Shown one piece after another: positions 5,659 to 12,172 of a stretch of DNA of 12,196 bases. How positions within the stretch are numbered: position 1 is the first letter of the stretch; every line of letters begins with the position of its first letter. A program made the translations under genes and the position numbers. The DNA comes from Methanobacterium sp. PtaB.Bin024 (lineage in GTDB: Archaea; Methanobacteriota; Methanobacteria; Methanobacteriales; Methanobacteriaceae), in NCBI GenBank assembly GCA_002067065.1, contig MVPY01000065.1:1-12196 (forward strand), given 5' to 3'. Below the pieces are notes generated by a model. That model worked only from the letters and a program-made list of their open reading frames with translations. It had not been told where the DNA came from and did not search any database.

Positions 5659-6210
5659 TTAATCAACAGTCCGGTGATGATCTCCTACCACGAAATTTTT
5701 CCCACCAAGATGTAGTATGGGTTTTGTTAGTTCAACATCAAGTAGTCCCTCTTTAATGGCATTTTCCCTAACACCAACCTTCAAAACTTCACCAATCACC
5801 AAATTGTGATCACCACACTCCAGGGTTCTATCTATTTTACATTCCATATAGGCAATACTTTCTTTGATCCATGGTGGAGAAACTTTAACCGAAGGCATTT
5901 GTGTCAATCCTGCCTTTTCAAGTTCATTTACTCCCTTGGGAAACTTCTCACCGGTGATCCACAGTTTTTGAAGGATATCCTCTGATGGGATGTTAACCAC
6001 CATTTCTCTGGTTTTTTCAATGTTATGATAGGTGTGGTGGCTGGGAACCGATGCCACTGCAATTAGAGGAGGCTGCACCGATACTGGCATGGTGAAGGAG
6101 AAAGGTGCAGCATTCACTTCCCCCTCTGGACTAATGGTTGTCACTATGATAGTTGGCCGGGGTGCAAGCACCCGATAAAAATTTTCCAAATCTAGATCAG
6201 TGAATTTCAT
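5659..6210 (-). CDS. Flavin reductase-like FMN-binding protein
   Basis: This 183-residue protein has the split-barrel flavin-reductase fold pattern: APRPTIIVTTIS (16-27), NAAPFSFT (33-40), KTREMVVNIPS (66-76), GDHNLVIGEV (133-142) and a C-terminal PILHLGGKNFVVG. Family members bind FMN non-covalently and either reduce flavins with NAD(P)H or act as flavoredoxins. I recall a structurally characterised M. thermautotrophicus homologue (MTH152) that binds FMN. The physiological partner is unknown; electron transfer with rubredoxins of the same region is conceivable. The start is supported by an AGGAG site nine bases before the ATG. No transmembrane segment or signal peptide is visible. It lies 136 bp downstream of the A2-type ABC gene. 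Confidence 0.9.
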   Translation of the reverse strand: MKFTDLDLENFYRVLAPRPTIIVTTISPEGEVNAAPFSFTMPVSVQPPLIAVASVPSHHTYHNIEKTREMVVNIPSEDILQKLWITGEKFPKGVNELEKAGLTQMPSVKVSPPWIKESIAYMECKIDRTLECGDHNLVIGEVLKVGVRENAIKEGLLDVELTKPILHLGGKNFVVGDHHRTVD

Positions 6211-6289
6211 TTTAAGACGCTCCTGAACTTACATTTTTTGGTTTAACCTTTTTTATCCAACATTTTCCCATATTTAATCATATCTTCCC

Positions 6290-6323
6290 AGATTCAATGA
6301 TATTCAAGATTCAATGATATTCA
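6290..6323. repeat. Perfect tandem duplication of a 17-bp unit
   Basis: AGATTCAATGATATTCA occurs at 6290-6306 and immediately again at 6307-6323 with no mismatch. It lies between the A2-type ABC gene and the flavoprotein gene, so it would be in the leader or promoter of the latter. Confidence 0.85.
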
Positions 6324-6346
6324 TGTTTTGTAGAGGATAAAACTCA

Positions 6347-8080
6347 TCAGTTCTCTGCAATTTTTTCCTTCCACTCTGCAGCATCCTTAAGATAGTCTGC
6401 TTTGCATCTTTTGATGAATTCATCACATTCTTTTCCTGGTTTTCCATCACCAATTATTTTACCATCTTCCATGTGAATGGCTCTGGTGGCTACCTCTTCT
6501 ATGAAGTCAATGTGATGGCTAACCATGATGATGGTGGTATCAAATTTCTGGTTTATCTGTTTGAGGGAGTTTGAAACCATCCTCAGGGTAATGGGGTCCA
6601 GATCACCAAATGGTTCATCTAGTATCAGAACTTTTGGTTTGGATGTTAATACCAGGGCAAGGGTGGCTCTAACTTTCTGCCCGCCGGATAATTCATAAGA
6701 ACGCCGGTTGAGCACATCTAAGGGGAGGTCAAGGGCTTTGAATATGGGTTCTGCGTATTCTCTGACCTTGTTATCTGGAAAACTAGGGAATAGTGTGTCT
6801 AAAATATCTGCTGAAAGGCCTATTTTCTCTAACCGAATCTTGGCTTCGTTTTCAGGAAGATCAGTGAGTTGGTATAGGACGTCTAGAGCTAAATCACTTA
6901 TACCTAATTCTTCAGCCTTTTTCTTAGCTTCATCCACAACTTTTATTCCTTTCACCCCTAATCTTCCTGCTATTTGGTCTTTGAGTTTAGCGTGGTGTAC
7001 CAGGGCGAATTCCTGATGCATGAATCCCATTTGTCGTCGTATTTTCATCCTACTAATTCCAGGCTGATGCATATCCACCCATTCATCATTCAATTTGAAT
7101 AAAACTTCACCTTCATCTGGCTGATCTAAACCACCAATCATACGGAGTAGAACGGTTTTGCCGGCACCACTGGGACCAATAAGGGAAAGGATTTCACTCT
7201 CATTAACATCGAAATTAATATCTTCCAACTCCAGAACATTACCACCTTTAAGAAGATAAAAATTCCTCTTTAAATCACGAACTTTGATTATCTCTTCGCC
7301 AATATCCTCTGGATTCCTGCCATCTACTTTGGGTTCCATTTTCTTAAGGAACCTTTTTATGATCTCATCGGGGGATCCTTCACCTACTACTCTTCCTTCT
7401 TCCATTAGAACCAGACGTTGGGATAAATAATGATGTACTTCAGGTAGGTGTGATACCAGAATCACTGTAACCCCCAGATCCTGGTTTATGGCCTTTATAG
7501 AATCTAATATTTCCTGTTTTGTTTTAGGACATGACATGGTGGCCGGTTCATCTAACAGGAGTACTTCAGGTTTTTTGGCAAGTTGTCTGGCCATTATTAA
7601 TCTCTGCTTTTCACCACCACTTAAGACCGGGGCAAAGTGGTTGGCCTTATGGTCCAAACCAACAACACGTAGAATCTCCATTGCTTCGTCTTCAAACTCG
7701 TCATATGCGAAATCAAAATCTGTTAATGCCTCATCACCATATTTTGTCCCGTATAATTTCCTTATAACATTATTTAACGTTGTTTCAGACCATAATCCAA
7801 AAGAACGTTGCAGGTGGATGGCTGTTAATTTACGTAACTTGCGAGAATAGTAGGGAGTGGATTCGGGTGTAACTGTTACATCATCGATGGTAATTTCTCC
7901 CTCTTCGAAAGATTCCACACCTCTAAGTACACGGAGGAGAGTGCTCTTACCTGATCCACTGGTTCCAATAATGCCTAATATTTCTCCCTTTTCAACTTCC
8001 AGGTTAACATTATTCAAGGCTTTGATATCAGGGCCATCCTCTATATGATAAGTCTTTGATAGATTTTCAACTTTAATCAT
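6347..8080 (-). CDS. atwA: Methyl-coenzyme M reductase system component A2-type ABC ATPase
   Basis: A soluble protein of 577 residues with two ABC nucleotide-binding domains and no membrane segment. NBD1: Walker A GTSGSGKST 39-47, Q-loop Q91, signature LSGGE 153-157, Walker B EVLLLDEP 172-179, switch H211. NBD2: Walker A GPSGAGKT 302-309, Q356, signature LSGGQ 464-468, Walker B KVLILDEP 483-490, D-loop GDLDP 492-496, H522. Both sites look catalytically competent. NBD1 has ATMSCPKTKQ where a normal D-loop is expected, a feature I associate with A2 proteins. NBD2 carries about 107 residues between Q-loop and signature, roughly twice the usual. Component A2 drives ATP-dependent reductive activation of the Ni-F430 enzyme. 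Methanobacteriales encode A2 paralogues, so this may be the homologue rather than the biochemically purified A2. A GGTGAT site precedes the ATG at 8080. Confidence 0.87.
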   Translation of the reverse strand: MIKVENLSKTYHIEDGPDIKALNNVNLEVEKGEILGIIGTSGSGKSTLLRVLRGVESFEEGEITIDDVTVTPESTPYYSRKLRKLTAIHLQRSFGLWSETTLNNVIRKLYGTKYGDEALTDFDFAYDEFEDEAMEILRVVGLDHKANHFAPVLSGGEKQRLIMARQLAKKPEVLLLDEPATMSCPKTKQEILDSIKAINQDLGVTVILVSHLPEVHHYLSQRLVLMEEGRVVGEGSPDEIIKRFLKKMEPKVDGRNPEDIGEEIIKVRDLKRNFYLLKGGNVLELEDINFDVNESEILSLIGPSGAGKTVLLRMIGGLDQPDEGEVLFKLNDEWVDMHQPGISRMKIRRQMGFMHQEFALVHHAKLKDQIAGRLGVKGIKVVDEAKKKAEELGISDLALDVLYQLTDLPENEAKIRLEKIGLSADILDTLFPSFPDNKVREYAEPIFKALDLPLDVLNRRSYELSGGQKVRATLALVLTSKPKVLILDEPFGDLDPITLRMVSNSLKQINQKFDTTIIMVSHHIDFIEEVATRAIHMEDGKIIGDGKPGKECDEFIKRCKADYLKDAAEWKEKIAEN

Positions 8081-8188
8081 TCACATCACCATCTGTCTTG
8101 ATTTATAAGAAAATTGATACATCCTGTAGAATTATGTTAATTTCTTTTGTAGATTCATTTTTAAATTAGATACTATTTCTTGTTACTC

Positions 8189-8206
8189 ATCTCGAGATAT
8201 ATAATC
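8189..8206 (-). promoter_or_regulatory. TATA box with overlapping palindrome, upstream of the A2-type gene
   Basis: On the minus strand GATTATATATC (8196-8206) is a good TATA box, placing initiation near 8171 with a leader of about 90 nt. A perfect 10-bp palindrome ATCTCGAGAT (8189-8198) overlaps its downstream edge, the position expected of a repressor site in archaeal promoters. Confidence 0.45.
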
Positions 8207-8289
8207 TTGTAATTTTTATTTCATTTTTTTTGTTTATATTAAAATGATTCAAAAACAAACAAAATCCCATACAATAAATGAATTTATAA

Positions 8290-8327
8290 TTAACCGCAAA
8301 GGGGTTAACGGTTATTATACTATAAAT
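8290..8327 (+). promoter_or_regulatory. Dyad followed by a plus-strand TATA box
   Basis: TAACCG (8291-8296) and CGGTTA (8309-8314) form a 6-bp inverted repeat with a 12-bp spacer. An alternative pairing is TTAACC (8290-8295) with GGTTAA (8303-8308). Immediately downstream is TATACTATAAAT (8316-8327), a plausible TATA box directing a plus-strand start near 8349. The dyad sits where BRE or activator sites lie. Confidence 0.4.
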
Positions 8328-8369
8328 CTTGAGTTATGAATAGGGATGTCCTTAGAATCATAATATAAC

Positions 8370-8382
8370 CCCAACTTTTGGG
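8370..8382 (+). other. Short perfect hairpin CCCAA-CTT-TTGGG
   Basis: A 5-bp stem with a 3-base loop, extendable through ATAT (8363-8366) pairing with ATAT (8391-8394) with internal bulges. It lies just downstream of the start predicted from the TATA box at 8316-8327, and a TTTTT tract follows at 8421-8425. It may belong to a small RNA or an untranslated leader. Confidence 0.4.
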
Positions 8383-8635
8383 ATTGGTGTAATATCCTTC
8401 CATAATTCATCAACTTGAAGTTTTTAGTTAAATTATTTATGCTTGTAGAAAGAGAATTTATTAAGGGACTAAATATTGATAATGCTTTATGTGATTGAAA
8501 TTTACAAATGAATAGGAGAGAATTGGTTTGTGTATGGGTTGTGGATTATGTGGCTTGCAACTTCCGGGTCTATGCATGGTATTAATGGTTCAAATGCTTT
8601 ATCAAAATAATTATGGTTTGAAAATAATGATATCT

Positions 8636-8669
8636 GACATTTTTAAGGAATAGACATTTTTAAGGAATA
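8636..8669. repeat. Perfect tandem duplication of a 17-bp unit
   Basis: GACATTTTTAAGGAATA occurs at 8636-8652 and again at 8653-8669 without mismatch, about 50 bp before the nadM start. Each copy contains TTTTTAAGGAAT, which could resemble a weak TATA element. Confidence 0.85.
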
Positions 8670-8717
8670 AGTAATGGTTTTTAAAAAATAAATATTGATT
8701 ATAATGGTGTGTTATGT

Positions 8718-9242
8718 ATGAGGGGACTTCTTGTTGGTAGGATGCAACCGTTTCACCTGGGACATCTTCAGGTGATCAAAAACATACTGGATATATTGGA
8801 AGAAGTGATTATTGTAATTGGAAGTTCACAACTTAGTCACACAACTAACGACCCGTTCACTGCCGGTGAAAGGGTGATGATGGTGACCAAGGCCCTGGCA
8901 GAAAATGGTATACGTGCTTCCCGCTATTACATTATACCAGTACAGGATATTGAGTGTAATTCTCTTTGGGTTGCTCATATGGAGATGTTAACTCCTCCTT
9001 TTGAGCATGTGTATTCTGGAAACCCTCTGGTTCAACGACTTTTCACTGAAAAAGGTTACGATGTCACTGAACCACCGCTCTTTAATAGAAAGATCTATTC
9101 AGGTACTGAAGTAAGGCGTAGGATGCTTAATGATGAAGAATGGGAAAGTTTAATCCCTGAATCAGTTGTTAAAGTTATTGGTGAAATTGACGGTATTTCA
9201 AGAATCAAACAACTGGCCAGAAAGGAGGTTAGTGAGGTATGA
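8718..9242 (+). CDS. nadM: Nicotinamide-nucleotide adenylyltransferase, archaeal NadM type
   Basis: Joins NMN and ATP to give NAD in the last step of NAD synthesis. The 174-residue protein opens MRGLLVGRMQPFHLGHLQV, containing the nucleotidyltransferase GRxQPxHxGH motif with H13 and H16, and has SGTEVRRRM at 128-136, the second ATP-binding signature. It closely resembles the well-studied M. thermautotrophicus enzyme in nearly every segment I can recall. The ATG at 8718 is preferred because GGTG at 8706-8709 is a fitting ribosome site. The longer reading starts with GTG at 8709, adds three residues (MLC) and has no site before it. The stop overlaps the moaE start by 4 bp (ATGA), so the two are translationally coupled. 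No biochemical link between NAD and molybdopterin synthesis explains the pairing. Confidence 0.95.
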   Translation: MRGLLVGRMQPFHLGHLQVIKNILDILEEVIIVIGSSQLSHTTNDPFTAGERVMMVTKALAENGIRASRYYIIPVQDIECNSLWVAHMEMLTPPFEHVYSGNPLVQRLFTEKGYDVTEPPLFNRKIYSGTEVRRRMLNDEEWESLIPESVVKVIGEIDGISRIKQLARKEVSEV

Positions 9243-9676
9243 TTATAGCAAAGATCATCGATGGTGAGGCGAATATCACCCTGGATGATTTAACAAAAAA
9301 GATTAAGGAAAATACTATTATTTCTGAGTGTGGGGCGATATTCACCTTTGAAGGGATTGTAAGAGGTAAAGATGAATCAAAAACCACGGATAAAATCACT
9401 CTCACATCTTCTGATCCAGAAAAAACAGAAAAGGAACTGGAAATTATTCTTAATGATGTTAAAAAAACACACGGAGTAAAATATATGGCAGTGGTTCATT
9501 ACCTCGGCCAGTTTGAACCGGGTGATCCCATGTTTCTGGCTGCAGTGGCTGGCGCCCATCGCCATGAAACCCGTGCTGCTCTGGAAGAAATCATTGAAAG
9601 AGTGAAATATGAATTGGATTTTAAAAAAGTAGAAGAAGGAAGTGCAGGTAGTAATGTAATTATGTCAGGGGGTTAA
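9239..9676 (+). CDS. moaE: Molybdopterin synthase catalytic subunit MoaE
   Basis: Transfers sulfur from MoaD thiocarboxylate to cyclic pyranopterin monophosphate, building the dithiolene of molybdopterin or tungstopterin. The 145-residue product has ECGAIFTFEGIVRGKDE at 30-46, HYLGQFEPGD at 87-96, AGAHRHETR at 104-112 and KYELDFKKVEEGS near the C-terminus. K123 and K129/K130 correspond to the catalytic lysines K119 and K126 of E. coli MoaE; the usual WKKE is FKKVE here. Methanogens need this cofactor for formylmethanofuran dehydrogenase and formate dehydrogenase. A GGAGGT site inside the end of nadM precedes the ATG, and the 4-bp overlap implies coupling with nadM. moaD is not visible in the window. 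Confidence 0.92.
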   Translation: MIIAKIIDGEANITLDDLTKKIKENTIISECGAIFTFEGIVRGKDESKTTDKITLTSSDPEKTEKELEIILNDVKKTHGVKYMAVVHYLGQFEPGDPMFLAAVAGAHRHETRAALEEIIERVKYELDFKKVEEGSAGSNVIMSGG

Positions 9677-9778
9677 ATTGATTTTTAATCCGGATTAATC
9701 CTGAAAATAAAATTAAGCTTGCAAAATCATGAAAAGCCCATAAAATCAGGAAAAAAACAGAAACTGAACCAATTCTAC

Positions 9779-9785
9779 TTTTTTT
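9779..9785 (+). terminator. Oligo-T terminator for nadM-moaE
   Basis: Seven consecutive T about 100 bp after the moaE stop, without a clear hairpin, as is common for archaeal termination. A shorter T5 tract lies right after the stop and may contribute. Confidence 0.4.
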
Positions 9786-9966
9786 AATGTTTCAATATAT
9801 GTTGAGGTACAGCTTTAATATAATCTTCATATATTCTGAAGCTTAGAAAGAACCATTTGAGTTATATAATAATTTTTTTTAGTATGGTCTTGCCAGAAAA
9901 TAGGGATATCAATGATAGTTTGTCATAGTTCGGTGATAAAGTTTATTACTATTTAATTTAATTATA

Positions 9967-9998
9967 TTATGTAACAGTTTATTTACAGTTTATGTAAC
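9967..9998. repeat. Interleaved direct repeats before the SpoIIM-family gene
   Basis: TTATGTAAC occurs at 9967-9975 and 9990-9998, a period of 23 bp or about two helical turns. ACAGTTTA occurs at 9974-9981 and 9985-9992, a period of 11 bp. They lie directly downstream of the TATA-like stretch and upstream of the ribosome site, so they could bind a regulator. Confidence 0.5.
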
Positions 9999-10031
9999 CA
10001 TAATTAAAGGAGAAGTGAGGAGAATTGTATC

Positions 10032-10694
10032 ATGTCTAAAACGATTTCCGATAGTAATTTTTGGGGTAAGTGCTTAGAGTTTTTTACGGGTGTTTATCAG
10101 CGGAATAAGATTGTTTTAACAGTTTCACTGGTCATATTTTTTGCATACTTATTTTTAGGTATTTTAGTTGGTTATTTTTCATCAGACATTATTGAAAATC
10201 TCCTGAAAACTTATACTCAGGCAATTCATTCAGCTAATATTGAAATTACTACGATTTCCATATTCATACATAATCTTCAAGCTGCGCTTATTGCATACTT
10301 TGGTGGGATAATTGGAATCATTTCAGCATTAGTCTTAATATTTAACGGGTTTATTTATGGAGCCTTTTTAGGATATTTGATGCATGGTAGTAGTGTTAGC
10401 AGTTTTGGAGTTTTAACTCCTGGAAAGTTCCTTGTTTACACTTTGCCTCATGGCATATTTGAAATTACAGGCTTTATTATAGCCGGTGCTGCAGGATTCA
10501 GGCTTACAACCCTGTCTGCAGGGGTAATAAAAAGTATAATAAAGAAAACCCCCATAAATGAGCATTACTGGAAATTTACGGATTCGTTAGCATTGTTTGT
10601 AGTTGCAATAATTTTAATCTTTATTGCGGCAATTATTGAAGCTAATATTACAGCATCTCTTGGAAATTACATTACAGGGTTTAATCTCCCTTAA
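10032..10694 (+). CDS. SpoIIM-family (stage II sporulation protein M-like) integral membrane protein
   Basis: A 220-residue membrane protein of the DUF95/SpoIIM family. Hydrophobic segments lie at about 28-49, 83-95, 97-117, 133-155 and 185-203. Conserved family motifs are NLQAALIAYFGG (81-92), IFNGFIYGAFLG (103-114), LPHGIFEITGF (138-148) with H140 and E144 inside the membrane, and IEANIT (202-207) with a buried glutamate. The start at 10032 follows a GAGGAG site. In Bacillus SpoIIM takes part in peptidoglycan hydrolysis during engulfment; archaeal members have no known role, and this organism does not sporulate. It stands alone, with 337 bp before it and 190 bp after it, so context gives no firm clue. 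A transporter-like or membrane-remodelling activity is only a guess. Confidence 0.85.
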   Translation: MSKTISDSNFWGKCLEFFTGVYQRNKIVLTVSLVIFFAYLFLGILVGYFSSDIIENLLKTYTQAIHSANIEITTISIFIHNLQAALIAYFGGIIGIISALVLIFNGFIYGAFLGYLMHGSSVSSFGVLTPGKFLVYTLPHGIFEITGFIIAGAAGFRLTTLSAGVIKSIIKKTPINEHYWKFTDSLALFVVAIILIFIAAIIEANITASLGNYITGFNLP

Positions 10695-10884
10695 TCCATT
10701 ATGGCAGAAAATTCAAGAGAAGAATAAAAAGGAATTAATCAACCTAAAAAACTAAACTGTCCATTTTTATAAGAAAAAAAGATTTATTTACATGCAGTTG
10801 ATAAAGGCAATTAACATCAAAATTTATTTATTATTAAGATTATATTAAGTTTAAATCTGTTAAGGTAATCTACGGAGGATAAAA

Positions 10885-12045
10885 TTGAAATTTATAAGGG
10901 ACAGTGTCCACGGAGACCTCCAATTAGAGGAGTTTGAGGTTAGCCTAGCAGACACTCCCGAAATTCAACGTTTAAGAAGAATAAAACAATTAGGATTCAC
11001 TTATTTAGTATATCCTGGTGCTAATCATAGTCGTTTCGAGCATTCGATTGGAACCATGTACCTTGCATCACGATTGGCTCTAAATCTTGAGTTGGATGAA
11101 GACACCCAAACTTTGGTGAGAAGCTGTGCCCTTCTCCATGATGCTGGCCACGGACCATTTTCCCATGTTTCCGAGGGAGTCATAGATTCTTCACATGAAG
11201 AACTCACATCCAAACTCATCAAAGAATCACAACTGGGCGATATATTATCTGAAAAATTCTCCATAAATGAAATCATAAAGGTAATCAGTGGTAAAGGCCC
11301 TTTAGGCCAAATAATTTCTGGAGAGCTTGATGTTGACCGAATGGATTATCTATTACGTGATTCATACTACACCGGAGTTGCTTATGGGGTGATAGATGTT
11401 GAACGCCTTATTTTCAATATGAAACTGGATGATGGTCTCATACTACAAAGTAAAGGTGTGCAAGCTGCAGAATCCATGTTATTAGCACGTTACTTCATGT
11501 ATCCCAGTGTTTATCAGCACCATACTACTAGAATTGTTAATTCTATGTTTAGGCGGTGTTTGAAGAAGCTCTTAGAAAAAAAGGTTATTACTGCCAGTGA
11601 AATATATAAATACGACGATACTGATGTCATTTCAGCTGCCAGATCCCAGAAAGGATACATAAATGATATAATCACAAGAATCGATACCAGAAAACTTTAC
11701 AAACGCGTATACTCCCTAAAACTTGACGAAACTACCAATCCCGAATCTGTTTTCCAGATGAGTTTAGAAAAGATTAATAAAATCGAAGAAGAGATTGCAA
11801 ATGAAGTAGGTGCACACCAGGACTGTATATTAGTTGATATTCCAGAATATCCGGCTTTTCATGAGATGACCACCCCAGTATCTCTTAATGGCGACACTGT
11901 GAAGTTGGGGGATGTTTCCAATCTGGTGATGGCCCTGAAGGATGCCCGTTTCAACCATGCGGATCTGAGCATTTACCTACCTGAAGAATATGCAGACCAG
12001 GCTTTTAAACTAAACTTCAGTGATTTTCTAGATATACCGGACTGA
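10885..12045 (+). CDS. HD-domain phosphohydrolase, SAMHD1/dGTPase-like
   Basis: A 386-residue HD-superfamily protein whose catalytic set matches SAMHD1 by motif alignment: R50 and H53 in SRFEHSIG, H85-D86 and H89/H94 in HDAGHGPFSH, H104 (SSHEE) at the position of the catalytic histidine, and D151-R152 with Y155 in LDVDRMDYLLRD. It is therefore likely to bind a metal and hydrolyse (d)NTPs to the nucleoside and triphosphate, although the substrate is not proven for this archaeal group. The start codon is TTG, supported by GGAGGA five bases upstream and the conserved opening KFIRDSVHGDLQL. The C-terminal 130 residues are less conserved and presumably serve oligomerisation or allostery. A weak TATA-like stretch lies near 10838-10850. 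No membrane segments are seen. Confidence 0.9.
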   Translation: MKFIRDSVHGDLQLEEFEVSLADTPEIQRLRRIKQLGFTYLVYPGANHSRFEHSIGTMYLASRLALNLELDEDTQTLVRSCALLHDAGHGPFSHVSEGVIDSSHEELTSKLIKESQLGDILSEKFSINEIIKVISGKGPLGQIISGELDVDRMDYLLRDSYYTGVAYGVIDVERLIFNMKLDDGLILQSKGVQAAESMLLARYFMYPSVYQHHTTRIVNSMFRRCLKKLLEKKVITASEIYKYDDTDVISAARSQKGYINDIITRIDTRKLYKRVYSLKLDETTNPESVFQMSLEKINKIEEEIANEVGAHQDCILVDIPEYPAFHEMTTPVSLNGDTVKLGDVSNLVMALKDARFNHADLSIYLPEEYADQAFKLNFSDFLDIPD

Positions 12046-12052
12046 TAGCTCT

Positions 12053-12084
12053 AAATTCCAAAGATAATAAATTCCAAAGATAAT
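12053..12084. repeat. Perfect tandem duplication of a 16-bp unit
   Basis: AAATTCCAAAGATAAT occurs at 12053-12068 and again at 12069-12084 with no mismatch, just after the stop codon of the HD-domain gene. It lies in its 3' region or in the promoter region of the next gene. Confidence 0.85.
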
Positions 12085-12172
12085 AACTTTAATAATTTAA
12101 TAATTCGCTAATTAAGAATTTAGTAATTAACAATTCAATGATTATCAATAAAAATAAAATTCAGTGATATTT

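Larger units (their letters stand above)
8081..8708. other. 628-bp divergent intergenic region
   Basis: The region separates the minus-strand A2-type gene from plus-strand nadM. It is AT-rich with a distinct GC patch near 8291-8311. Visible elements are a minus-strand TATA box with an overlapping palindrome (8189-8206), a dyad plus TATA box plus hairpin on the plus strand (8290-8425), a tiny plus-strand ORF with three cysteines in a CxxCxxC arrangement (8528-8653, TTG start, 41 codons, or 8534 from ATG), and a 17-bp tandem duplication (8636-8669). No recognisable protein family or tRNA is present. The nadM promoter is not clear; the T/A-rich stretch at 8679-8689 would start transcription very close to the ribosome site. 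Confidence 0.6.
9677..10031. other. Intergenic region between moaE and the SpoIIM-family gene
   Basis: These 355 bp hold a T-tract terminator candidate after moaE and the promoter of the next gene. A TATA-like stretch (TTAATTATATTATG near 9957-9970) and paired short direct repeats (9967-9998) precede the strong GAGGAG ribosome site near 10017. No ORF or RNA gene is recognisable. Confidence 0.5.

Noticed and set aside
6290..6323. Short repeats as a possible CRISPR array
   Set aside because: Only two adjacent copies with no spacers. It is a simple tandem duplication, and no cas genes are present.
6708..8048. Several plus-strand ORFs of 63-120 codons
   Set aside because: They are antisense to the A2-type ABC gene, serine-rich as expected from reverse reading, with no motif.
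9377..9565. 62-codon minus-strand ORF
   Set aside because: It is antisense to moaE, which has conserved catalytic lysines in the plus frame.
11025..11276. 83-codon minus-strand ORF
   Set aside because: It is antisense to the HD-domain gene and covers its catalytic motifs.
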